From Streptomyces griseus subsp. griseus (GTDB taxonomy: Bacteria; Actinomycetota; Actinomycetes; Streptomycetales; Streptomycetaceae), in the NCBI RefSeq assembly GCF_003610995.1, contig NZ_CP032543.1, positions 4,774,001 through 4,838,000 of the forward strand: DNA of 64,000 nucleotides. The letters are read 5' to 3'. Shown here one piece after another: positions 7,822-16,486 of this stretch (position 1 is its first letter; the number at the start of each line of letters is the position of its first letter). The notes under the pieces were generated by a model, which made no database searches, was not told the origin of the DNA, and worked only from the letters and a program-made list of their open reading frames with translations. The position numbers were made by a program, and so were the translations under genes.

Positions 7822-9250
7822 CGAGGTACGCCTCCAGGCCGTGGCGGCCGCCCTCGCGGCCGTAGCCCGACTCCTTGTAGCCGCCGAACGGCGACGTCGG
7901 GTCGAACTTGTTGAACGTGTTGGCCCAGACGACGCCCGCGCGGAGCTTGTCGGCGACCGCGAGGATGCGGGAGCCCTTCTCCGTCCAGATGCCCGCCGAG
8001 AGGCCGTACTGGCTGTTGTTGGCCTTGGCGACCGCCTCGTCCGGGGTACGGAACGAGAGCACGGAGAGCACCGGGCCGAAGATCTCGTCACGGGCGACCG
8101 TGTGGGCCTGCGTGACGTCGGTGAACAGCGTCGGCGGGAACCAGTAACCCGACGACGGCAGTGCGCAGGGCGCGCTCCAGCGCTCCGCGCCCTCCGCCTC
8201 GCCGGTCTCCACCAAGGCGGTGATCCGGGCGAGCTGCTCGGCGGAGTTGATCGCGCCGATGTCGGTGTTCTTGTCCAGCGGGTCGCCGAGGCGCAGCGTC
8301 GAGAGCCTCCGCTTCAGCGCGTCCAGCACCTCGTCCTGCACCGACTCCTGGACCAGCAGCCGGGAGCCCGCGCAGCAGACCTGGCCCTGGTTGAAGAAGA
8401 TGCCGGTGACGATGCCCTCGACGGCCTGGTCGATGGGGGCATCGTCGAAGACGATGTTGGCGCCCTTGCCGCCCAGCTCCAGCGTGACCTTCTTGTCGGT
8501 GCCCGCGACCGAGCGCGCGATGGCCTTGCCGACGGCGGTCGAACCGGTGAAGGCGACCTTGTTGACGTCCGGGTGCGTGACGACAGCCTCGCCCGCGTCC
8601 CCGTAACCCGTGAGGATGTTGACGACACCCTTGGGGAGTCCCGCCTGACGGCAGATGTCCGCGAAGAAGAGGGCGGAGAGCGGAGTCGTCTCGGCCGGCT
8701 TAAGCACCACCGTGTTGCCCGTGGCGAGCGCCGGGGCGATCTTCCACGCCAGCATCAGCAGCGGGAAGTTCCACGGGATGACCTGGCCCGCCACACCCAG
8801 CGGCCGGGGGCTGGCCCCGTATCCCGCGTGGTCCAGCTTGTCGGCCCAGCCCGCGTAGTAGAAGAAGTGCGCGGCGACCAGCGGGAGGTCCGCGTCGCGG
8901 GTCTCCCTGATCGGCTTACCGTTGTCGAGGGTCTCCAGGACGGCCAGCTCACGGCTGCGCTCCTGGATGATCCGGGCGATCCGGAACAGGTACTTGGCGC
9001 GCTCGGAGCCGGGCAGCGCCGACCACTTCTCGAACGCCTTTTGGGCCGCCTTCACGGCCCGGTCCACGTCCGCCGCGCCCGCCTGCGCGACCTCGGAGAG
9101 CACCTCCTCGGTGCTCGGCGAGACGGTCTTGAAGACCTTGCCGTCGGCCGCCTCGGTGAACTCACCGTCGATGAACAGCCCGTAGGACGGGGCGATGTCG
9201 ACGACGGAACGGGACTCCGGCGCCGGTGCGTACTCGAATGCGGATGCCAT
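7814..9250 (-). CDS. Aldehyde dehydrogenase
   Basis: A full-length 478-aa NAD(P)-dependent aldehyde dehydrogenase. Visible landmarks are the N-terminal [10 protein letters not shown] strand, [30 protein letters not shown] in the Rossmann fold, the general base in [14 protein letters not shown], the catalytic cysteine in [11 protein letters not shown], and the late EIFGPVL and [13 protein letters not shown] motifs. It lies directly downstream of deoC (6 nt apart). Since deoxyribose-phosphate aldolase releases acetaldehyde, oxidation of acetaldehyde to acetate is a reasonable job, but substrate specificity cannot be read from sequence. Confidence 0.93.
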   Translation of the reverse strand: MASAFEYAPAPESRSVVDIAPSYGLFIDGEFTEAADGKVFKTVSPSTEEVLSEVAQAGAADVDRAVKAAQKAFEKWSALPGSERAKYLFRIARIIQERSRELAVLETLDNGKPIRETRDADLPLVAAHFFYYAGWADKLDHAGYGASPRPLGVAGQVIPWNFPLLMLAWKIAPALATGNTVVLKPAETTPLSALFFADICRQAGLPKGVVNILTGYGDAGEAVVTHPDVNKVAFTGSTAVGKAIARSVAGTDKKVTLELGGKGANIVFDDAPIDQAVEGIVTGIFFNQGQVCCAGSRLLVQESVQDEVLDALKRRLSTLRLGDPLDKNTDIGAINSAEQLARITALVETGEAEGAERWSAPCALPSSGYWFPPTLFTDVTQAHTVARDEIFGPVLSVLSFRTPDEAVAKANNSQYGLSAGIWTEKGSRILAVADKLRAGVVWANTFNKFDPTSPFGGYKESGYGREGGRHGLEAYLDV

Positions 9251-9256
9251 GGCGTA

Positions 9257-10204
9257 TCAGTCCACCGTCACGTAATCGGGGCCGGAGTAACGGCCGGTAC
9301 TGAGCTTCTGGCGCTGCATCAGCAGGTCGTTGAGGAGGCTGGAGGCGCCGAACCGGAACCAGTGGTTGTCCAGCCAGTCCTCACCCGCCGTCTCGTTCAC
9401 CAGCACCAGGAACTTGACCGCGTCCTTGGTCGTGCGGATCCCGCCGGCCGGCTTCACACCGATCTGTACGCCGGTCTGTGCCCGGAAGTCGCGGACGGCC
9501 TCCAGCATCAGCAGCGTGTTGGCGGGGGTGGCGTTGGTGGCCACCTTGCCGGTCGAGGTCTTGATGAAGTCCGCGCCCGCCAGCATCCCGAGCCAGGAGG
9601 CGCGGCGGATGTTGTCGTACGTGGAGAGCTCGCCGGTCTCGAAGATCACCTTGAGGCGGGCGGTCCCGCACTCGGCCTTCACGGCCACGATCTCCTCGTA
9701 GACCTTCAGGAAGCGGCCGGAGAGGAAGGCACCCCGGTCGATCACCATGTCGATCTCGTCGGCCCCGGCCGCCACGGCGTCGCGGACGTCCGCGAGCTTG
9801 ACGTCCAGCGCGGCACGGCCGGCCGGGAAGGCGGTCGCCACGGACGCCACCTTCACACCGGAACCGGCGAGCGCGGCGGTGGCGGTCGCCACCATGTCGG
9901 GGTAGACGCAGACCGCGGCGGTGCGCGGGGTCGTGCGGTCGAGCGGGTCGGGGTGGACGGCCTTGGCGGCGAGAGCCCGGACCTTGCCCGGGGTGTCCGC
10001 GCCTTCCAGCGTCGTCAGGTCGATCATTGAGATCGCGAGATCGATGGCGTACGCCTTGGCCGTCGTCTTGATCGAACGGGTTCCGAGGGCGGCGGCGCGC
10101 GCTTCGAGGCCGACGGCGTCGACGCCGGGCAGCCCGAAGAGGAAGCGGCGCAGCGCACTGTCGGACGCCGTCGCGTCGGAGAATGCGGGAGCAGTGGTGG
10201 GCAT
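9257..10204 (-). CDS. deoC: Deoxyribose-phosphate aldolase
   Basis: A class I aldolase that splits 2-deoxyribose 5-phosphate into glyceraldehyde 3-phosphate and acetaldehyde. The Schiff-base lysine sits in ADFIKTSTGK and the second active-site lysine in GVKPAGGIRT. At 315 aa it is the longer, eukaryote-like form rather than the roughly 220-220s-residue E. coli-like form; the first 70 residues before the barrel are the extra part. Start ATG 10204 was chosen because the frame upstream looks non-coding; a GTG two codons earlier (10210) is possible. First gene of a deoC-aldh-aldh operon, with a 12-bp palindrome about 20 nt upstream that is shared with the purine nucleoside phosphorylase gene. Confidence 0.93.
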   Translation of the reverse strand: MPTTAPAFSDATASDSALRRFLFGLPGVDAVGLEARAAALGTRSIKTTAKAYAIDLAISMIDLTTLEGADTPGKVRALAAKAVHPDPLDRTTPRTAAVCVYPDMVATATAALAGSGVKVASVATAFPAGRAALDVKLADVRDAVAAGADEIDMVIDRGAFLSGRFLKVYEEIVAVKAECGTARLKVIFETGELSTYDNIRRASWLGMLAGADFIKTSTGKVATNATPANTLLMLEAVRDFRAQTGVQIGVKPAGGIRTTKDAVKFLVLVNETAGEDWLDNHWFRFGASSLLNDLLMQRQKLSTGRYSGPDYVTVD

Positions 10205-10223
10205 GGTCACCAGGGGAGCATAT

Positions 10224-10235
10224 CTACGCGCGTAG
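10224..10235. promoter_or_regulatory. Palindromic operator candidate upstream of deoC
   Basis: CTACGCGCGTAG is a perfect 12-bp palindrome whose near edge lies 20 nt from the deoC start. The same 12 bases occur at 13932-13943, before the purine nucleoside phosphorylase start. A shared regulator of nucleoside catabolism, possibly the DeoR protein encoded at 16487, is inferred. Confidence 0.6.
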
Positions 10236-10331
10236 CGACCTGTACAGGGGTCCCGCTCAACCGTGCGCACCGCCACACATGCGCCCGGGGCAGATGACCG
10301 CTCCTCCGGGCCCGTCAGGCAGAATCGCCCC

Positions 10332-10982
10332 ATGACGAGCCCCACACCCCCCGCAGAGCCGCAGTTCGCCGACCGGACCTACCGCTCGACATCCGCGCTG
10401 GTCTGCGGAGTGCTGCTTCTCACCCTGGTCGTCGTGATGGCCGGGGACGCCCTGCTCCGGGGTGACGGACAGGCGCCCTGGCTGGCCCTGGCCGCCCTCC
10501 TCACCGCTGTGCCGCTGATCGTGGCGTTCACCCTGCGGCCCGTCGTCTCCGTGAACGACGAGCGGATCCGCATCCGCAACCCGTTCCGGACGATCCGGCT
10601 GCCCTGGGCCGAGGTCGCCGACGTCCGAGCCGGGTACTCCTCCGAGCTGATCGCCGCCGGCGGCACCAAGTACCAGCTGTGGGCCATCCCGGTCTCCCTG
10701 CGCGACCGCAAGAAGGCCTCGCGCGCCGCCGGCCGCGCGCCGCACAAGGACGCCTACGGCCGCTTCTCGCCCGGCGCCGGCACGGGCGCCGACGCCCATC
10801 GGCACAGCGCGCCGCCCGTCGCGGCCGCCGACCAGACGATCATGGAGCTGCGGGGGCTCGCGGAGAAGGCGGGTGACCCGGCGGGCGGGACCACGACGGG
10901 CTCGGTGCGCTGGGCGTACGAGGTGATCGCACCGGCCGTCGTGGGGGTGGTGCTGTTCGTGGCGCTGTGGGCGATCGGCTGA
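10332..10982 (+). CDS. PH domain-containing membrane protein
   Basis: A 216-aa membrane protein. Two hydrophobic segments near the N-terminus (about residues 22-42 and 50-68) precede a bacterial PH-like domain, seen as RPVVSVNDERIRIRNPF followed by RLPWAEVADVRAGYS. A His/Ala/Gly-rich linker and a final transmembrane helix (WAYEVIAPAVVGVVLFVAL) complete it. The role is unknown; such proteins are common in Streptomyces. It is divergent from deoC, so the palindrome at 10224 might also affect it. A tandem repeat array and a strong terminator follow the stop. Confidence 0.82.
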   Translation: MTSPTPPAEPQFADRTYRSTSALVCGVLLLTLVVVMAGDALLRGDGQAPWLALAALLTAVPLIVAFTLRPVVSVNDERIRIRNPFRTIRLPWAEVADVRAGYSSELIAAGGTKYQLWAIPVSLRDRKKASRAAGRAPHKDAYGRFSPGAGTGADAHRHSAPPVAAADQTIMELRGLAEKAGDPAGGTTTGSVRWAYEVIAPAVVGVVLFVALWAIG

Positions 10983-10983
10983 G

Positions 10984-11101
10984 GGCCCGCACGCCGTCCG
11001 GAACGGAAGGACCGGCCTTCCCCGGCCCGCACGCGGTACAGCGCGGAAGGACCGGCCTCCCTGGCCCGCACGCCGTACAGCGCCGAAGGACCGGCCCCCC
11101 C
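10984..11101 (+). repeat. Three tandem ~39-bp repeats
   Basis: Units at 10984-11023, 11024-11062 and 11063-11101 each begin GGCCCGCACGC and contain GAAGGACCGGCC. The last unit supplies the left arm of the terminator that follows, so the array appears to be a multiplied terminator arm. Confidence 0.85.
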
Positions 11102-11128
11102 TCCTGCAGAGGAGCGGGGGCCGGTCCT
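11087..11128. terminator. Bidirectional hairpin terminator
   Basis: A 13-bp perfect stem (11087-11099 with 11116-11128) carries a second small hairpin in its loop (CTCC-GGAG). It lies between the convergent PH-domain gene and the mutase gene. Confidence 0.8.
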
Positions 11129-11147
11129 CTGTCTCCGTCCGTACGCC

Positions 11148-12787
11148 TCAGATCCCGGCGGCCGCCGCCAGGTCCCGCTTGATCACGGCGAGCAGCTCCG
11201 CGCCCCGGGCCCGTGCGGCGGGCAGCCCGGCGGCGTCCGCGACCGGGACCACGACCTCCAGGTAGCACTTCAGCTTCGGCTCGGTGCCGCTCGGGCGGAC
11301 GATCACCCGGGCGCCCTCCAGCTGGTAGCGGAGCCCGTCGGTGGGCGGCAGCGAGGCCGTGCCCCGCGACAGGTCCTCGGCCGAGATGACGGCGAGGCCG
11401 GCCAGCGCGGTCGGCGGCTGCTCGCGGAGCCGGGCCATGGCGTCAGCGATGACCGTCAGGTCCTCCACCCGCACCGACAGCTGGTCGGTGGCGTGCAGCC
11501 CGTGGGCGAGCGCCAGGTCGTCCAGCAGGTCCAGCAGCGTACGGCCCTGCTCCTTGAGTACGGAGGCCAGCTCGGCGACGAGCAGGGCGGCGGTGATGCC
11601 GTCCTTGTCGCGTACGCCCTCGGGGTCGACGCAGTAGCCGAGCGCCTCCTCGTAGCCGTACCGCAGGCCGTCCACCCGGGCGATCCACTTGAAGCCGGTC
11701 AGGGTCTCCGCGTAACCGATCCCCGCCTTCTCGGCGATCCGGCCGAGCAGCGACGACGACACGATCGACTCGGCGAACACGCCGCTGACGCCCCGCTCCA
11801 CCAGGTGCGCGGCGAGCAGCGCGCCCACCTCGTCGCCGCGCAGCATCCGCCAGCCGCCCTCGGTGGCGGTGTCGGGCACGGCGACGGCGCAGCGGTCCGC
11901 GTCCGGGTCGTTGGCGATGATCAGGTCCGGCGCCGCCCGGCGCGCGGTGGCGAAGGCGAGATCCATCGCACCGGGCTCCTCCGGGTTGGGGAAGGCCACG
12001 GTGGGGAACGCGGGGTCGGGGTCCGCCTGTTCGGCCACCAGCACCGGGGCCGGGAAACCGGCCCGCTGGAAGGCGGCGGTCAGCACGGAGGTGCCGACGC
12101 CGTGCATGGCGGTGTAGACGGTGCGGGCGGTGCGGGGGCTGCCCGGGGCCAGGACCGCGTCCGTACGGGCGAGGTAGGCGGCCAGGACCTCCTCGCCGAG
12201 GGTCTCCCAGCCGTCCTCGGGACGTACGACGTCCGCCAGCGGGCCGACCGCGGCGATGGCGGCCGCGATCTCGCCGTCGGCCGGGGGCACGATCTGCGAG
12301 CCGTCGCCGAGGTAGACCTTGTAGCCGTTGTCGCGGGGCGGGTTGTGGCTGGCGGTGACCTCGACGCCGGCGACGGCGCCCAGGTGCCTTATGGCGTACG
12401 CGAGTACGGGGGTGGGGAGCGGGCGGGGGAGGACGGCGGCGCGGAGGCCGGCGCCGGTCATCACGGCGGCGGTGTCGCGCGCGAAGTCCTCCGACTTGTA
12501 GCGGGCGTCGTAGCCGATGACGACGAGGCCGCCGGCCTGGCCCTGGGCCTTCAGATACGCGGCGAGGCCCGCCGCCGCCCGGATCACCACGGACCGGTTC
12601 ATCCGCATGGGGCCCGCCCCAGCTCGCCGCGCAGTCCGGCGGTGCCGAACTGGAGCGTGCCCGCGAAGCGGGCGGCGAGCTCCTGGGTGTCGCCCGCCCC
12701 GATGAGGGCGCCCAGCTCGTCGCGCGTCTCGGGGTCGGGGTCCTCGGCCAGCCAGGTCCTGGCCTGCGCGATGAGGTCGTGCTGCAC
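11148..12787 (-). pseudogene. Phosphopentose/phosphohexose mutase with a one-base frameshift
   Basis: An alpha-D-phosphohexomutase superfamily enzyme of about 546 aa once one base is restored. Landmarks are the phosphoserine loop (VEVTASHNPPRDNGYKVY), the metal loop (NDPDADRCAVAV), the sugar-binding loop (EEALGYCVDPEGV) and the phosphate-binding loop (VRPSGTEPKLKCYLEV). The first ~57 residues, from GTG 12787 with an AAAGGCGGA site upstream, lie in another frame. Reading breaks at a run of four C (12617-12620) where five would restore ELGAGPMRMNRS. Next to deoC and the phosphorylase gene, the product is likely the phosphopentomutase/phosphomannomutase of nucleoside salvage. The break may be a sequencing error or a true mutation. 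An ATG just after it could still start an N-terminally truncated protein. Confidence 0.85.
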
Positions 12788-12941
12788 GGGGTCCGCCTTT
12801 CGGGGTGTGCGGAGGGGGCGTACGGGGGTGGGTGCGGGGCCGGGCGTCGGTGCGGGGCCGGCCGTCTCCGGGGGTGGGCGCTGCGCGGGCTGTTCCCCTC
12901 CCCGCCCCTCCCGGAACCGGGGCTCGGCCCCGGACCCCGGC

Positions 12942-12963
12942 CCTCGAACGCCGGACGGGCTGG
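12942..12963. repeat. Dispersed Streptomyces intergenic element, copy 1
   Basis: CCTCGAACGCCGGACGGGCT, continuing GGA, lies in the 294-nt gap between the mutase start and the phosphorylase stop. Close copies are at 17490-17512 and 53966-53987. Elements of this kind are frequent near Streptomyces gene ends and often form part of terminators. Nothing else was recognised in this gap. Confidence 0.6.
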
Positions 12964-13081
12964 AAGGGAAGCCGGAGCGGGCCGGGAGGGGGCCTGGCCC
13001 CCAAGGGCCGGACGGACCGGGAGACGGTCCCGGTCCTCGGGCGCGGGGATCGCTGTCGGTGGGCACGCGGGCCCGCGCGGG

Positions 13082-13906
13082 CTAGATGCGCTCCAGCACC
13101 CGGGCCAGCAGGGCGCCCATCCGCGTGGCCGAGTCGCGGCCCGCCTGGAGGACTTCCTCGTGGTTCAGGGGCTCGCCGGAGAGGCCAGCCGCCAGGTTGG
13201 TGACCAGGGAGAGGCCCAGCACCTCGGCGCCGGCCTCGCGGGCCGCGATGGCCTCCAGGACCGTGGACATGCCGACCAGGTCGCCGCCCATGACCCGGAC
13301 CATGTTGATCTCGGCCGGGGTCTCGTAGTGCGGGCCGGGGAACTGGACGTACACGCCCTCTTCGAGGGTGCCGTCGATCTCCTTGCACAGCGCGCGCAGA
13401 CGCGGCGAGTACAGATCGGTCAGGTCGACGAAGTTGGCGCCCACGATCGGCGAGGTCGCCGTCAGGTTGATGTGGTCGCTGATCAGCACCGGCTGCCCGG
13501 GGCGCATGCCCTCGCGCAGCCCGCCGCAGCCGTTGGTCAGGACGACGGTCCCGCAGCCCGCGGCCACCGCCGTACGGACTCCGTGGGCGACGGCGGCGAC
13601 GCCGCGGCCCTCGTAGTAGTGCGTGCGGCCGAGGAAGACCAGCGCGCGCTTGTCGCCGATCTTGTACGAGCGGACCGTGCCGCCGTGGCCCTCGACCGCG
13701 GGCGCTGGGAAGCCGGGGAGCGCGGTGACGGGGAACTCGGCCTCCGGGGCGCCGAGTGCTTCGCCCGCGGGTGCCCAGCCGGAGCCCATGACCAGGGCGA
13801 CGTCATGGGTCTCGGCGCCGGTCAGCTCGCGCAGGCGGGCGGCGGCCCCGGCAGCGGCTGCGTACGGGTCGCCCTGGATGTTGTCCGGAATAACTGATGC
13901 GTTCAC
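13082..13906 (-). CDS. Purine nucleoside phosphorylase
   Basis: A trimeric-type (PNP/MTAP family) purine nucleoside phosphorylase of 274 aa. It catalyses phosphorolysis of inosine, guanosine and their deoxy forms to the base plus (deoxy)ribose 1-phosphate. Visible motifs are [10 protein letters not shown] at the N-terminus, the phosphate-binding [16 protein letters not shown], the substrate loop [12 protein letters not shown] and the M-G-M-S-T-V strand. Its product would feed the neighbouring mutase and deoC. GTG 13906 was chosen from the family N-terminus ([13 protein letters not shown]); there is no clear ribosome-binding site. The CTACGCGCGTAG palindrome lies 26 nt upstream. Confidence 0.92.
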   Translation of the reverse strand: MNASVIPDNIQGDPYAAAAGAAARLRELTGAETHDVALVMGSGWAPAGEALGAPEAEFPVTALPGFPAPAVEGHGGTVRSYKIGDKRALVFLGRTHYYEGRGVAAVAHGVRTAVAAGCGTVVLTNGCGGLREGMRPGQPVLISDHINLTATSPIVGANFVDLTDLYSPRLRALCKEIDGTLEEGVYVQFPGPHYETPAEINMVRVMGGDLVGMSTVLEAIAAREAGAEVLGLSLVTNLAAGLSGEPLNHEEVLQAGRDSATRMGALLARVLERI

Positions 13907-13931
13907 GCGGAAGAGCGTAACCGCTGAATGC

Positions 13932-13943
13932 CTACGCGCGTAG
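13932..13943. promoter_or_regulatory. Palindromic operator candidate upstream of the phosphorylase gene
   Basis: An exact copy of the 12-bp palindrome found upstream of deoC (10224-10235). Here its near edge is 26 nt from the GTG start. Two identical copies before two functionally linked genes argue for a shared repressor. Confidence 0.6.
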
Positions 13944-14011
13944 ATGTACCGCTGCAAAGACTCGCCGGATGGCTTTGTGGCTTCGCACGAGGAGCGCCGG
14001 CCGCACCCCGC

Positions 14012-14449
14012 TCAGCAGGGGCGCTTGCGCAGGCCCATCACATAGTCGTGGGGGGCGCCGGCGGACTCGGCCGCGTCCGCGATCTCGCCGAGGTAGCGCG
14101 CCGAGGGCAGGCCGCCCTCGTATCCGTTCAGCACGTACATCCAGGCCGGCTCCTCGCCGTCCAGGGTGTGCACACGGACCCGCATCCGCCGGTAGATGTC
14201 GAGGCCGACGCCCTCCCAGCGGTCCATGGAGTCCTCGTCCATCGGGGCCAGGTCGTACAGCGCGACGAAGACCTGGGAGCGCGGCGCCTCCACCACGGTG
14301 GCCAGCGCCCCCTCCCAGCCCATCTGCTCCCCGCCGAAGGTCAGCCGCCAGCCGTTGAGCCAGCCGGTGCTGCGCATCGGGGAATGCGGGGCGCGGCGGG
14401 TCATGAGCCGCGCGTCGAGGTTGCCGGCGTACGCGGCGTAGAGCGACAT
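14012..14449 (-). CDS. Gamma-glutamylcyclotransferase-like protein
   Basis: A 145-aa protein of the gamma-glutamylcyclotransferase (GGCT/AIG2-like) fold. The substrate-binding motif YAAYAGNLD at the N-terminus corresponds to the family YGSN loop, and the acidic residue region DRWEGVGLDIYRR lies in mid protein. GGCT enzymes form 5-oxoproline from gamma-glutamyl compounds; actinobacteria use mycothiol rather than glutathione, so the true substrate is uncertain. Start ATG 14449 is well placed for the fold; an upstream frame of over 100 residues looks non-coding. It lies downstream of the phosphorylase gene region but reads on the same strand toward it. Confidence 0.8.
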   Translation of the reverse strand: MSLYAAYAGNLDARLMTRRAPHSPMRSTGWLNGWRLTFGGEQMGWEGALATVVEAPRSQVFVALYDLAPMDEDSMDRWEGVGLDIYRRMRVRVHTLDGEEPAWMYVLNGYEGGLPSARYLGEIADAAESAGAPHDYVMGLRKRPC

Positions 14450-14838
14450 GGGTCCGAGGGTACGGGAGGGGGGCGCGGGAGTGCCGGTTCCTGTGACGAA
14501 GGCCCCGGTCGGGGGAGTGCCGGGCGAGGGTTCGAAGGGCTGTGCGGACGGCTGTTCCCGTACGTCCGGGCCCCGCCTCCCCCCGCGGACCCCTTGCGTC
14601 CGGTGCCTTGCCTCCGCCTGCGGATCCCGTGCGCCCGGGACCTCGTCCTCCTCTTCGGCCGGGCCCGCCTCCCGCACCGCCGGGGGCCCCGTCTCCCGTA
14701 TGGAGGGCCCCGGGGCGAAGCCGGTTGGCGCGTGCGGGACAATGGAGTACGTACTGCATTCCCCCGGGGCGATCCCCCGGACCCCCGGCCGGGGCGGCAG
14801 ACGGCCGCGGGATGACACCCACGCGAGGCGGACTTTTC
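14450..14838. other. 389-bp divergent intergenic region
   Basis: This lies between the divergent cyclotransferase and quinone reductase genes. It is Pro/Arg-codon-like, GC-rich sequence without a convincing gene. A 10-bp palindrome AGTACGTACT is at about 14744-14753, some 90 nt before the reductase start, and could be a promoter-proximal site. Confidence 0.4.
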
Positions 14839-16278
14839 GTGACCCGGATCGTGATCATCGGCGGCGGCCCCGGCGGCTACGAGGCGGCTCTGGTGGGCGC
14901 CCAGCTCGGCGCGGAGGTGACCGTCGTCGACTGCGACGGCCTCGGCGGAGCCTCGGTACTCACCGACTGTGTGCCATCGAAGACCCTGATCGCGACGGCC
15001 GAGGTGATGACGACCTTCGACTCCTCGTACGAGGAGCTGGGGATCATCGTCGCCGACGACACGCCGCACATAGAGCAGGCGGCGAGGGTGGTCGGCGTCG
15101 ACCTGGGCAAGGTCAACCGCCGCGTGAAGCGCCTGGCGCTCGCCCAGTCCCACGACATCACCGCATCCGTCACCCGGGCCGGCGCCCGCGTGATGCGCGG
15201 CCGGGGCCGGCTGGACGGGCTCCAGGCGGCCGACGGCTCCCGCCAGGTCGTCGTCACCGCCGCGGACGGCACCGAGGAGCGGCTCAGCGCCGACGCGGTG
15301 CTGATCGCGACCGGCGGCCACCCGCGCGAGATCCCGGACGCGCAGCCGGACGGCGAGCGCATCCTGAACTGGACCCAGGTCTACGACCTCGACGAGCTGC
15401 CCGAGGAGCTCATCGTGGTCGGTTCCGGTGTGACCGGTGCCGAGTTCGCCGGGGCCTACCAGGCGCTCGGCTCCCGCGTCACCCTCGTCTCCTCCCGCGA
15501 CCGGGTGCTGCCGGGCGAGGACCCGGACGCGGCCGCCGTGCTGGAGGACGTGTTCCGGCGGCGCGGCATGAACGTCATGGCCCGCTCCCGCGCCCAGTCC
15601 GCCAAGCGGGTCGGCGACCGGGTCGAGGTGACGCTGGCCGACGGCCGGGTCATCACCGGCTCGCACTGCCTGATGGCGGTCGGCGCGATCCCCAACACCG
15701 CGGGGATGGGCCTGGAGGAGGCCGGCGTACGGCTGAAGGAGTCCGGCCACATCCTGACCGACCGGGTCTCGCGCACCAGCGCCCCCGGCGTCTACGCGGC
15801 CGGTGACGTCACCGGGATCTTCGCACTGGCCTCGGTCGCCGCGATGCAGGGCCGGATCGCGATGTACCACTTCCTCGGCGACGCGGTGGCCCCGCTGAAC
15901 CTCAAGACGGTCTCCGCCAACGTCTTCACCGACCCGGAGATCGCCACCGTCGGCTACAGCCAGGCCGACGTGGACGCGGGCAAGATCGACGCCCGGGTGG
16001 TGAAGCTGCCGCTGCTGCGCAATCCGCGCGCCAAGATGCAGGGCATCCGCGACGGCTTCGTCAAGATCTTCTGCCGTCCCGGTACGGGGATCGTGGTCGG
16101 CGGCTGCGTCGTCGCGCCGCGCGCCAGCGAACTGATCCACCCGATCTCGCTCGCGGTCGACAACAACCTGACCGTGGAACAGATCGCAAAGGCGTTCACC
16201 GTGTACCCGTCCCTGTCCGGATCGATCGCGGAAGTGGCGCGACAGCTGCACACCCGCAAGCTCACGGACGAGGGCTGA
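14839..16278 (+). CDS. NAD(P)H-quinone dehydrogenase, LpdA type
   Basis: A 479-aa flavoprotein disulfide reductase-like enzyme matching the actinobacterial LpdA family (M. tuberculosis Rv3303c), which reduces quinones rather than lipoamide. The FAD-binding IIGGGPGGYEAAL is at the N-terminus, the NAD-binding VVGSGVTGAEFAGAY in the middle, the second FAD motif GVYAAGDVTG later, and the dimerisation domain at the C-terminus (NVFTDPEIATVGYS). The redox pair is incomplete: only the second Cys remains (LTDCVPSK), as in LpdA. Start GTG 14839 has GAGGCGGA upstream; an in-frame ATG at 14812 is possible. A terminator follows. Confidence 0.9.
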   Translation: MTRIVIIGGGPGGYEAALVGAQLGAEVTVVDCDGLGGASVLTDCVPSKTLIATAEVMTTFDSSYEELGIIVADDTPHIEQAARVVGVDLGKVNRRVKRLALAQSHDITASVTRAGARVMRGRGRLDGLQAADGSRQVVVTAADGTEERLSADAVLIATGGHPREIPDAQPDGERILNWTQVYDLDELPEELIVVGSGVTGAEFAGAYQALGSRVTLVSSRDRVLPGEDPDAAAVLEDVFRRRGMNVMARSRAQSAKRVGDRVEVTLADGRVITGSHCLMAVGAIPNTAGMGLEEAGVRLKESGHILTDRVSRTSAPGVYAAGDVTGIFALASVAAMQGRIAMYHFLGDAVAPLNLKTVSANVFTDPEIATVGYSQADVDAGKIDARVVKLPLLRNPRAKMQGIRDGFVKIFCRPGTGIVVGGCVVAPRASELIHPISLAVDNNLTVEQIAKAFTVYPSLSGSIAEVARQLHTRKLTDEG

Positions 16279-16298
16279 CGAAGGGTGACGACCTGGTG

Positions 16299-16330
16299 GT
16301 TGCCGGGGAACCTCGACATTCCCCGGCAAC
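16299..16330 (+). terminator. Hairpin terminator after the quinone reductase gene
   Basis: A perfect 12-bp stem (16299-16310 with 16319-16330) with an 8-nt loop starts 20 nt after the stop. Confidence 0.8.
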
Positions 16331-16486
16331 CCCCGTCACTCCGGGCGGGGGTGGTGACCGCTCGGCGATCACACCCGGACAACATCGAAAGCCCCTATAC
16401 CACTTGGGGCCCCGTCGGATGTACAACTTCCGTTATTCGGCGCAAACTGCTGAAAACTCACCGGCGGCCAGGTTACTGTCAGTTCC

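Noticed and set aside
7790..10030. Long plus-strand frame opposite the aldehyde dehydrogenase and deoC genes
   Set aside because: Antisense shadow; crosses gene borders, no recognisable motif.
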